NCBI GenBank assembly: GCA_015179045.1
Contig: WHUZ01000038.1
Coordinates: 496,001 to 560,000 of the forward strand
Source: Kalaharituber pfeilii
Taxonomy: Eukaryota; Ascomycota; Pezizomycetes; Pezizales; Pezizaceae
DNA: 64,000 bases
Direction of reading: 5' to 3'
Position 1 is the stretch's first letter. Each line of letters begins with the position of its first letter. A program made the translations under genes and the position numbers. This document shows, piece by piece, positions 54,154 to 64,000 of the stretch. Under the pieces are notes generated by a model. That model ran no database searches, had not been told where the DNA came from, and saw only the letters and a program-made list of their open reading frames with translations.

Positions 54154-55351
54154 ATTTGAAACACTTAGCCTGATAGGGTATACATTTCGATGCATTCAGC
54201 AGTATTCCTGCGGGTTGGATGAAGAAATTGTATTGACAACGCCTTTTCTGGCAATACAACCACCGGAGTTTTCATGCTTGCCTTCAATACAATGCCTGTC
54301 GTCTCGCAAACAGGAATATTGATCAACTCCATCGATGGTGGAGGATTCCGGATAGCTCAAGATCACAACTTCAAAACTTTCGCCCAGAGCAAGAAAAACA
54401 CATGGAGAAAAATTTGGTAATTTTCCTAGAGTAACGGTGTTGACGAAAAACTCTATTTGTGCTTACAGAACTGTATTCGTAGCGCATAGCGCTCTAGGAG
54501 CACAGCAGATTAATTACATCAAACCGCATTATCTCCTGTTGAGTCGGTTGGGGGGTAGCAATTTACCAGCTTCACCACTGGCAGAAACTTGCAAGTGACA
54601 CCTTGTTAGTGCAATAGCGCTGTGGTAGTGAAGAGTAACTGGCTCATCAATTATATCCACAGTAGCAGAACGTACAACGGAGCAACAGCCAAGTGAGGAT
54701 TAAATCGTGCGACTGAGGCAGTAATTGCCTTCTTGCCTTACGACCATCGTTCACCCTGAGCAGGTCGCTGCCTTTAGTTAAGCTAAGTTAGGTGCTGTGT
54801 ATGTCAACATAGTGTGCTGCTAGGTTCTCAAGAAGCACATCCACGTCGTGTTAAGGTATGTCGATAATGTCAAGTTCGCTTTTGGTGTTTCTTTTGGGAG
54901 AGGTCGAAGGAAACGAAAGGGGAGTGGCAGTGGAATTAGACAGGTGTTGAGGTTCTGTCAGGAATCAGGTCGCCCCAGAGACGGGCCAGGAGAGGTTTAT
55001 TAGTCTGAGCTGCGGATTCCCGCCTTACCCCTGGCTACGAGAACAGCCTTACCCATACTATCTGCATTTTGTCTCAACACTATTGTTAGGGGTCTTGGAC
55101 GTTGAGGTGTTTGCTCGCACCAACCCTACTGTATTCAGAAAAAAGGCCGGAAAAATCATATCTATCGAAGCACGCACGAAAAGATCTACAAAACGGTTCT
55201 TCAGGTTAGATATTTCTGCAAACCCGAAGGTTAGTCTATGGTAATGTATAGTCACAAATTTGCACACGGTAACATATAACACATTGCACGTAGTGACCTT
55301 CGCTGCCGAAATAATTCCTTCTTTCATTCCCACGCTAGACTATGGTGAGCA
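54154..55351. other. Intergenic stretch left of unit copy 3
   Basis: No recognised gene. A 91-codon minus-strand ORF (55,058-55,333) has no motif. Confidence 0.4.
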
Positions 55352-55568
55352 TAAATAATATTGCACTACAAAAGCAAGTAGACTAAACCAGCAAGCAATA
55401 GAAATGGACTGCCAAAACACGTAACCACCCTCTTTTCCCAACCACCCTTTCTCAAAGCCTCCGCCCCTGCCTCTACGAGCGCCTGAATCCTGTCACCTTG
55501 ATCCTCCTTTGTTGCATGAGATGGATATATATGTATAGAGAGGCAATGTTTTGGAATAGAACTGGAGT

Positions 55569-58500
55569 CTAACTGCGAGGCGATTTCGACCTCCGATGGC
55601 ACACCAGGTCTGCATATACGCTCAGTTTTCGCTTCTGTCCAAGTGAAGGTGTGGTCGGCGAGGGGTTCAACTGTGCACCTCGATCACGGAGCAGCTTAAC
55701 TACTGAGTGGCATTGTCTGTCAATCGCTATAGCGAGGGGTGTTCTGCCCCGTCTATCCGGTAAGTTAATGTCAAGTTCTGGTCGTCCGAGCAACAGGCGG
55801 ACTACAGCCTCATGTCCATATGCGGCTGCCCAGGATAATGGTGTTCGGCCGAACTCACTCGCCATATTCACATCAACATCGGCTCGCTCAAGCAACAAGC
55901 GGACTACAGCCTCATGTCCACGTTCAGCTGCCCAGGACAATGGTGTTTGGCCGAAACCCACCATATTGACATCGACATCGGCTCGCTCAAGCAACAAGCG
56001 GACTACAGCCTCATGTCCACGTTCAGCTGCGTAGGACAATGGTGTTCGGTTGTCGTGTCCTCCTGCCATGTTGACATCGACATCGGCTCGCTCAAGCAAC
56101 AAGCGGACTACAGCCTCATGTCCATGTTCAGCTGCGCAGGACAATGGTGTTTGGCCATTTGAATCTGGCATATTGACATTGACATCGGCTCGCTCAAGTA
56201 ACAAGCGGACTATAGCCTCGTAGCCCCGTGCAGCAGCGTAGTGCAACGCCGTGCTGCTGTAGCTAGCTTCTTCATTCAGATCCATAAGGCCCCATGAATT
56301 TGGCAGGAACCATCGTCTTCGGTTGTCACATCCTCCCGCCATGTTGACATCGACATCGGCTCGCTCAAGCAACAAGCGGACTATAGCCTCGTGGCCCTGT
56401 GCAGCAGCGCAGTGCAACGCCGTGCTGCCGCAGCTAGCTTTTTCATTCGGATCCACAATTTTCTTCAATAGAACACGGAAGATACACTCGACTCCGAAGG
56501 AGGCGACAGCGGGCAAGCTCAAAGATTTGCACCTATAATGACCACCCCGCCTACTAAACCAACACTCCAGTTCCATAACAGCTGGGCAGCATTTACGTTG
56601 AAGCATTGTAACAGCAATCCTGCAAGTATTTTCATCACACTGCTTTCGCGCATGATGGCCCCATTGTGAACATGCGTACCCAAATAAAGCGTAGCCGCCG
56701 TCTAGTATCCGATACTTATTAGCTGAACAATAGTAGGTGGTTAAGTTGTCCTCATCTTCGGTCCAATAGTAGGTGGTTAAGTGGTCTGTACAATAGTAGG
56801 TGGTTAGGGCGGAGAAGTCCAGGTAGGTAATACAGGTCCTTGCAATCAGGTTATGGCCGGTTGGAAAGTATTTCTCATAGTAGGATTTGAAATACTCCTG
56901 GAGTGTGTAGTGTACTAGACGAACTGTTGCCGTTTCATCATCTATTGTCACTAGCCCACAGCAACAGCGCTGTATTATGTTTGCGGAGGGAATGTTGTTG
57001 CGATCCAGAGCCTTATCCCCATCTTTTACCGAGAGTGCATGGCGGAGCTCTATGACTTTCAATGGTCGCTCAGCTAGGTATGTCCACATGAGAGCTCTCA
57101 TGCCTAGATCATATCGGGATTGACTCTGTGACTCTCGCATCCTCACTATGGTTCCATTATATGCCGCATGAAGACCCGGAGGAAGGCTGTGAAGAGCAAA
57201 TCTTCTCATAGCCACAGTTACCTCATCTAAGATCATGTCGATGTGCAAGACTGAGAGCAAGAACCTAGATTTGACGTTTAGTTATCATGTTCATACAATG
57301 TTTATCAGGATTTGGAATAGATCATACATTCCCTGTGCTTTCGTTGGCAGCAGCTTCAGTATTTCGTTTTTGAGCTCGCTATTCATGGCATCTTCGCCGT
57401 TCTCGATGGTGTCCCTGTCAATGCGGTAGTTGAGGTATGCTTGAATGTCTTCCTCCTGAGCTACTATTCTCAACGTACTGGTATCACATAGGCAACGATT
57501 AACCTGGTCTTGAATGTGTGGACGCGAGGTAAAAAATAAATGTGCATTAAAGTTCGTGGATTGGTTTTCCGAACTGGGAATCTGCAAGTGCAGAATCTCA
57601 TGTACTGCCTTCAGGAAGTCTAACCTTGTCTGATCCTGTAGCTCATCAAGTGCGTCAAGCAGAATGAAGATTTCATCCAGCTCTGCGCAAAGATGTTTCA
57701 GCATCAAAAGTGCTTCGTCAATAGCTAAACTTTCTCTCTTCTTATAAGCAGATTTGAAGTGATCGTGAATTGACTGGGGTAACTGAGTTCCGGAGGATAT
57801 AAACTGCAAGACTAATTGTTTGACAAAACTGCGAATAATGTGGACCAGATTCTGTTCTTTTCGGTCTCGATAGTCACAGTATAGATATACATCACTTGTT
57901 CGCTGTCTTATTGAATTGGCAGAGATGTAGTCAATGACAATTGAGCTTTATATACTTCTTCAGCCTCATTTTCCGTGGTGCAGAAATGGTAGGTATACTT
58001 ACGCAATCACAGTCTTCCCGACCCCTGGCTCACCATAACAGCCCAAAACCTGATTGCTTTCACTATTTGGTTGGCCTTTTATCCATCTTTGAAACTGGCC
58101 ACTCTGGAGGATCCATTTTCCAGTATTCTCTAGCCTACTATTCTTGATATCCTGATGTCTTTTTTGTGGCTCAAGGGGCGATAACCAGGCAAGAAGTTTT
58201 TCCACTAATACCAAGCAAGCCGGAAGTTAGCACGTGCGGTGTAGTTCAAGCAAGAATGAAAGAAGAAATTTATGAACTCCATACCATCCATATTTTGCTG
58301 TATAATCTGAACCCCACTCTTGATTTCCTGCAGTTCCGCAGCTAACTTGTCAATTTCCGAGACAAAGCCTAAAACCTCCCTTATGCTGACGCTCATTTTC
58401 TTCATCTCAGCTGCAGCTGCAGTAGATGCATCTTGAAACAATGGTAGCAGAGAGTCGACCTTCTGTTTTTGCTCTGATAGTGCCATCATTACTTCTTCCG

Positions 58501-58978
58501 AGGTTTGTGAAAGTAATTCACTATTAAATATTAATCAATACGTTTAAAACAATTTATGGTGTGAAACTTACCAATTCGCAATAGTAAGCGAAAACTCGAT
58601 TATTTGGGCACAGTTATGCAAGGTTGAGGCTACCTCAAGGTACTCTTGCTTATGAAAAGGCCACCTGAGTCGGTCTTTGAAACCTGCGGACTGAAACTTG
58701 ATGAGGGTTGAGTGTAAATGCTCGATTTTGCCCTTGCAGATACTCATGACGTTGCATAGGATTGAAGTGGGCTGAAAAGTCCCCTTCTTATCCTCCTTTG
58801 TCAAAAATGTAGTTAGCTGTCGAAGAACATGGCTCAAAGCACTGATCTCCACTAGCAACGTTTGCGCATCCTTCGGGGCAGATTGGACTTGGCTAGTGTA
58901 TTCCTTGAGGATGTTTGTGATCTCGATAGCAAGTGAGAGCAAGCCGGCAATTCCGGTTGCAATTGTGAAGGGATCCAT
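55569..58978 (-). CDS. NACHT-ankyrin NLR-like protein, copy 3 (1,052 aa, five exons)
   Basis: Exons: 58,978-58,572, 58,520-58,285, 58,204-58,003, 57,945-57,328 and 57,264-55,569, with positions and phases as in copy 2. Same N-terminal STAND domain (MDPFTIATGIAGLLSLAIEI), Walker A GEPGVGKT, Walker B IFILLDALDEL, LFFTSRPH, and the winged-helix region with RLVHYTLQEYF. A local triplication LTTYY(C/W)T..LTTYY sits where copy 2 has a single LTTNYRS. Only about eight ankyrin repeats follow, one of them broken (RRRWFLPNSWGLMDLNEEAS), against about 35 in copy 2. The C-terminus (DRGAQLNPSPTTPSLGQ) is shared. It appears intact. Same inferred role as copy 2. Confidence 0.9.
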
Positions 58979-59239
58979 CAATGCAGTACTGTAGTTAATT
59001 TAATAGACCGACAATGGTAAGACTGGAATATTGCAAGATCACTGCCGATAGTATCAGGTATCACCGTCGTTGTTAGGTCTATAACTACACAGAGCCTCAA
59101 GTTGCCAATGCATCAACCCCGCACCAAGAGCCAATCAGAGCGCTCAATACGCAAACCAGGGATCTATAGGTATGCAGGAGGGAAAGAAAATACGGAAGAG
59201 CCTTTCGGCCTTTCTCCTAAAATATTCACACAATTCATC
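58979..59239. promoter_or_regulatory. 5' region of NACHT-ankyrin gene, copy 3
   Basis: Nearly identical to 20,168-20,433. The TATA-like element of copy 2 has changed here (GGGATCTATAGG at about 59,160). Confidence 0.35.
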
Positions 59240-60710
59240 ATCTGCCGCTGAAAAGGAGAAAAGAAAAAGAAAAACAAAAAATTAGAAAACCGTCTCCAAC
59301 GCTGCGCGGAGCGCTGAATTCGTTAGAGGGCTGGATTCGCGAACGAGACAAAAATACTCCATCACAGTGCTACTCTCGAGCTTAAAGTAAATCCGGTTGA
59401 GGTCTGGAAGAGTATACATTATATGTTATTATGGTTCCATATTTGAACAAGAATCATTCCTGCTATCCCCCGTTTGCGCAAGGTAAAACTACTCTGACTA
59501 GCGCATAATTAGTCAGTCATTCCAATACTTTCCAAACGAGCGAGTGAGTACACACCATCTGTCTATGCCAAGCTGCTGTCGGTTGCAATCTTGAGGGCAT
59601 GCGCTATCTGTCCGCCACACTGATACCTCTCTCATGGTCCACGTGGCTGGGGTTACAGAGCGCCGCGCTGCTGGCATTCATGTGACAGGTTTTATAACGT
59701 ATGGCACCTGACTATGCCAGCCGCATTAGGCAGCGAAGGTGGGAGAGTTTGAACGGCAGTAGTGAAGTCGTTGCGCTGGGGGAGGGGACGAATAGTAGAG
59801 GAGTTAGGGGAATGCATGGAGTTCCTTGTCATGCACATCAGCCGCATTATTAGTTGTGCTCCATCCCGCCCATCTATAGTTCCTTTAAAAATGGTTTTTG
59901 GATTCGTTTGTTTTTCTGTGGATTGCAATTTCGCGCATTTCACACAGTTGAATCTTCCGATGGATATTTATGTGGAACTAAATCGCTCACCAAAGTTAAT
60001 GTGAATTTAGCATCCTAAAGGTAGCTAGCCGTCCGGGTCCATCTGCGGGCGATGCGGGTAGTAGTAATTAGGCCCCTTGGTAGACTTTGTGCCGTGGTTC
60101 TAGACTTGGTGATAAATGGTAGGGGCGGTAGTGACACGAAGCTACGCAGAACGCTATTACGCAAAATCTGCGCACGGAAAGCATACACAACCTCTAGTCA
60201 AAAAACAAAGTTTTGAAGAAATAAAATTAACCATGAAAATGAAAATAAAAAATAAAAAATAAAAAATAAAATATCACCGGCAAGTATTAGAATAGCAAAA
60301 CGGAGCTACCTAGTACTGTAGTGCTCCAAAAATGCGAGGATATTGCTGGTTCAGTACTACAAGTAACTTCTACTTGGTACGATTTCAGCGATTTATTGGG
60401 AATCTGAACTTCGGGGTATACGTTCAGGACGAGAAAAACAGAAAATTATATGTATCGGGGAAATGCAAGATAATGCGGGTTTTGAAAATTGAGGTCCTGG
60501 CAAAATATAGTATGCTCCGGTGCGACGGAATCGACGGCGCGTAGAGATAAGGGCGGCGATACCATATGAATATAGATCTTCTGTACTATAGCACATACAA
60601 TCAACAACTTTCTCTTCTCGCACCTACGCTTTCGCACTCGCACTCGCATTTGGTCGTACGTTCGTTCCTCCAGATCTCACCGCTCCGGTCCATCGAAAGG
60701 CAGTAGTGGA

Positions 60711-60768
60711 GTCCTGCCATGGCGAACGGCTGCAAGCGGGGTCACGTGAAAGGGAAAAAAAAAAAAGA
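60711..60768 (+). mobile_element. Ultra-short hairpin retroposon, type A, 58 bp (copy 3)
   Basis: Orthologue of 29,927-29,988; duplication CAGTAGTGGA at 60,701-60,710 and 60,769-60,778. Confidence 0.9.
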
Positions 60769-61949
60769 CAGTAGTGGATACTATCTGTCTGTCTTACACC
60801 GGGTACCTTATTGCAATCGGAGCCGATTGACCCGTCGCAGGTCTATCGATAACCCTGGGGTTGCTCTTTCTGCGTTTAGCGATGTGTAAGGAAGTGCCGC
60901 ATCGATGTGGCATGCATCTTCATACCGAGGGTGGTGACCTGCCTCACTAGAGTTAGCTTGGGGGTTAAGTTTAACATGTGCAGTGATATAATTTTTTTTT
61001 TTTTGCGCCCATTGAATTCTCGAGTACTTTTTGCCTTCGCCATTTGACTGAATAATTGTATCGAACATTCCTTAGAACATGTCGACGGAGATATAGTTAG
61101 CAAATGGAGATATTCAATGTCTATAAAGGCCTGTACTTACTTCACTTCAATATCAAGGGTTGGTCATGTGAAATCCTAATCCGAAGCCACGCCTGCAACT
61201 GTATTCCAATGGAAAATTGCAGCCATTGCAGAACATTCCATATGCAACACTTGCGCCGTAAACTGATAATGCTGCAGACTGAATCGATGCCAATAATTGA
61301 TTGGAAATGGTGGGGATAGCGAGAGCTCAAAGCATGGATGGCATGGATAATATGGTAGTGCATCTTGGCAAGACTGAACCCGGGCTGAGTCAGCTGTCAA
61401 GAAACTAATGAAATGAGAAAGAACGTTGTAAATTGCACAGCAACATCAAGGTCACCGGCCAAGAACAACAAACAACAAGGAACAACAAATTCACATATGT
61501 ACAGTGCGTATGTTCCCCTAATACTACGTCATACTCCAATATCCTGGTACTTTCATCTTACTAATCAGCAGTCAGTACGTTATAGTAGCTGCAAAATCAC
61601 CTTTCGTCGAGGGCAAGATGGACATAATGATCAGATTGGCTCGCCGCGTCAACGGAACCATGGAGAACTTTTGTGTTATTCTTAAAATCTACCACCATAT
61701 CTCATCGCAGCCCACATGGCGGTATACGGACAATGATATGAAAAACAGGATTAATCGCCAAATATCCACTCTCTATTGCCCTCAATCGAATGGTAGGGTG
61801 GAAGAGGTGTCGCAAAGGTTCAAATGCCGCCTCAAACGGTGTATCATAGTCAGGGTGAATGCGTCCAAGGAATTGACGATCAGCTGATCCTTATTGGTCT
61901 CCCCTGGTATCGGCAGCACTTTATGCGTATAGATCAATTCCGCAGTCTT

Positions 61950-62010
61950 CCCTGCCATAGACTGGTAGCCCGTATGCGGGGTTACTTGACCATAAAAAAA
62001 AAAAAAAAAA
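61950..62010 (+). mobile_element. Ultra-short hairpin retroposon, type C (copy 3)
   Basis: CCCTGCCATAGACTGGTAGC, CCGTATGCGGGG, TTACTTGACC and an A-tract. Orthologue of 2,642 and 31,156. Confidence 0.8.
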
Positions 62011-62500
62011 CTCCGCAATCTAATTTTCCGGCTATAATGTTGGACGGTTGAGAATTGCGTCTCCTTTAAACATGCAGTTTTTGTGCAACGTCCTCAGGTG
62101 CGGTTTCCACCGTGGTTTTACGACGATTGAGTTTCCTTACGGAGGTGACTCCGACCCTCCGCGCAAACCCAGCTCCATCATCCAGAGGTCGCCTATTCTG
62201 CCGGGAATTGAGCGCGTTCAACTTAGGCAAACGACATTGATACTATTCCTTCGTTGACGAAGTAGCCGAAGTACTCCATCTACATACATACAGAGCATGA
62301 GGTTGCTTTTGGGCCTGTATTCCGCTCAATTGTGGGATATCCGACAGTTTAAGTCAGCTCCGGTTCATGTCCGACCGGACATGACTGCAAATTTCTAAAA
62401 GTGTCTGGGTTCGCGTATCTCCGGAGGGAGGGCCATGACGGTACTTTTACCTGCGAATGGCAGAGCGCTTTGGAAGGTGGTCAACCAGGAATGGAGAGTC

Positions 62501-62543
62501 TTTTTTATCATTACTCGCATGCCGTCCTATGGGCTATGGTGAG
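62501..62543 (-). mobile_element. Type B LINE 3' tail (copy 3)
   Basis: Orthologue of 3,218-3,260: six T, ATCATTACTCGCATGCCG and GGCTATGGTGAG. Confidence 0.6.
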
Positions 62544-62736
62544 GCTAAATAGGAAACATGGGAAACAACACCAAAAAGGATAACGATTAAACCTCCCCAA
62601 CTCCAACCCCGGGGCGGGAGATCCCCCCGCGGAAAAAGAAAGAACCTGGCACATAACTTACCTTCTCACCTATCCACCCACCCCACCAATTCCAACAGCG
62701 GGTCCCCGCATCCCTCTCTCGCCTTCGGTTTTACTA

Positions 62737-62787
62737 TTTTTTTTTTTTGTTCACGTAACCCCACACCCCTTTACTAGCTGGAGGCAG
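62737..62787 (-). mobile_element. Ultra-short hairpin retroposon, type D (copy 3)
   Basis: Orthologue of 3,447-3,500: T-tract, GTTCACGTAACCCCACACCC and TGGAGGCAG. Confidence 0.55.
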
Positions 62788-63068
62788 GTCTGTGACACCG
62801 GCTTGTGGGCCGGATCAACCATGCTGCCTAGCTGTCTACCTATCTACATGACTTCGCCGTGGCTGCAGATAAACAAGGAGAAGACAGTGAGCAGGTCAAG
62901 CATTAGTAACACCATGGGTTCTTACTCAGTCTCCATGGCGTCTCCCCAACCATATCCGCCAACCCCGCGTTCCCCGGACCCTTTCCCTTATACCTCCTTC
63001 TGCTTCACGAAAGTACCAAACTCCTGGACGGACTGGAGCTACGCATACAGTTATATCCTCCACGCTGC

Positions 63069-63821
63069 TTTTTTTTTTTTTTTTTTTTTATATCAATACT
63101 CGCAGGCCGCCCGGAGGGCTATGGCGAGGGTCTTTATTCAAGAAAGAAATAACATCATCCCAAACTCACACAAATAACAACCTAATTACATGTGGTGCCC
63201 GCGGACTCCTCCGTGATGCGGGTGTCGCCCAGTATGATCCCCTACTTCCGTCCCCTCTCCGACTCATACCGGACCGACTTGTGCCACCGTCCACTTAGCC
63301 TCACCTTCTCGACATCCATCTCTTTTCCCACGTAAATCACCACCGAACTAGTTTTCTTGCCTTCCTCCTCCAGCACGTTCCTCTTCCTTAGCCAGCGAAT
63401 CCCCCCTATCTTCCCTAACTCCTTGTTCGCGGCTTCCAACCACTGTTTGACCTTTCCCAGGTCTTTCCTCAGTGCGATACCGTGTATCACGATGCCGGCC
63501 TTTCCCCTAGTGGTGGCATCGGGTGTGGTTGGTGGAGAGGTGGTGGTGGCGGGGCCCTTCCGAGTGGCTTCCCGGTGGCGCCGATAAGCTTCTTCCTGGG
63601 TCGGAAGCTTTCCTTTTCCCTTTGAGCTGTTGGAGGGTTTTGGTGGAGGTGTGGGTGTTTTTGATGGCGGTGGTGCCGACGCCGATGGTTCCGGTGATGG
63701 CGATGGCTGTGGTGGTGCTCCCGGAGATGCTGCGATCTTCTTTGCCTCCTCATCGCTGAGTTGGCGCTTGATCTCATAGGGCTGGTTGGGAGCTGGCATC
63801 TTCCCCTTCCTTTTCTTGGAG
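63069..63821 (-). mobile_element. ORF1-only LINE derivative with type B tail, 753 bp
   Basis: Minus strand: ORF1 part (63,821-63,242), a ~120-bp 3'UTR with GCGGGCACCACATGTA, hairpin CTCGCCATAGCCC, TCC, GGGCGGCCTGCGAG and poly(A). Diverged target duplication TCCACGCTGC/CCACGCAGC. The site is empty in copies 1 and 2 (ATCCACCACGCAGCATGTG at 32,253). No ORF2 is present between ORF1 and the 3'UTR. Confidence 0.82.
63242..63821 (-). pseudogene. LINE ORF1 fragment (RRM-like module)
   Basis: Open frame from the left junction: GGSKKRKGKMPAPNQPYEIK, then a P/S-rich linker, GIVIHGIALRKDLGKVKQWL, GKIGGIRWLRKRNVLEEEGK, TSSVVIYVGKEMDVEKVRLS and the end YESERGRK with TAG. It aligns with 42,850-43,670 plus the EWDRGRK end at about 44,740. 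The zinc knuckles of a complete ORF1 are missing. Confidence 0.75.
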
Positions 63822-64000
63822 CCACCACGCAGCATGTGACAAGATGGAGCAGACGAATGGCCTTTGAGAAAGCTGGGAGTGTGGAGGAATTGGCGGAACT
63901 GGACAGCAGCAAGAAGAAAGAGGCAAACGCAGCCCCACGATCCAATAGCAGAGTGTGCTGGCTCGAGTTGAAAGTGAATTTTATTGGGGTGCCCTCCAGC

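Larger units (their letters stand above)
55352..64000. repeat. Paralogous NACHT-ankyrin unit, copy 3 (runs off the window)
   Basis: Left edge AATAATATTGCACTAC (55,354) matches copy 2 at 13,711. Gene at 55,569-58,978, then flank to the window end (equivalent to about 3,955 of copy 1). Shares the 60,711 insert with copy 2 but lacks LINE 1 and the 13,897 insert. Confidence 0.82.

Noticed and set aside
54700..54760. tRNA gene
   Set aside because: Some arm-like pairing, but no A/B box pair and no cloverleaf could be drawn.

Overview
The window looks like a repeat-rich, gene-poor chromosome region of a filamentous ascomycete. A truffle-like Pezizomycete fits best, but that is an inference. The basis is short introns (51-79 bp, GTAAGT-type donors, CTAAC-like branch sites), NACHT-ankyrin genes with a fungal STAND-type N-terminus, LINEs with CCHC ORF1 and APE-RT ORF2 (Tad1-like), and a Copia element primed by a half initiator-tRNA. 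Almost everything else is transposon in various states of decay.

Layout. A unit of roughly 12 kb (a NACHT-ankyrin gene on the minus strand plus its right-hand flank) is present about three times in direct orientation. Copy 1 is only the flank (1-8,693; its gene would lie left of the window) and carries a 3.1-kb insertion (4,860-7,977) with a diverged ~60-bp tandem array. A Copia element with a truncated 5' LTR (8,694-13,709) sits exactly between copies 1 and 2. Copy 2 (13,710-34,057) has a 1,970-aa NACHT-ankyrin gene with near-identical ankyrin super-repeats. Its flank is split by an 8.03-kb LINE (21,017-29,050, perfect 13-bp target duplication), itself hit by a TA-flanked 856-bp inverted-repeat element. 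From 34,058 to 55,351 the sequence is unique to this interval: LINE fragments, a gag-like pseudogene, one possible membrane-protein gene, one decayed spliced gene, a chimeric ORF1-only retroelement carrying a GC-rich structured 1-kb segment, and a second large LINE (about 47.8-53.9 kb) cut by two solo LTRs. Copy 3 (55,352 to the window end) has a 1,052-aa NACHT-ankyrin paralogue with only about eight ankyrin repeats.

The most unusual signal is a swarm of more than twenty ultra-short retroposed inserts. Most consist only of a ~35-45-nt two-stem hairpin plus poly(A), 27-72 bp in total, and many are bounded by perfect 10-15-bp target-site duplications. They fall into at least three sequence types with the same architecture, and base-pair covariation is visible. 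The same hairpins end the full-length LINE and the LINE fragments, so they look like LINE 3' recognition elements copied almost alone. Several are absent from the paralogous unit copy, giving filled/empty site pairs within the window.

The two NACHT-ankyrin genes are the only convincingly intact protein-coding genes. They resemble fungal NLR-type non-self-recognition proteins, and their repeat arrays differ greatly in length and homogeneity. No rRNA, tRNA or CRISPR locus was identified.
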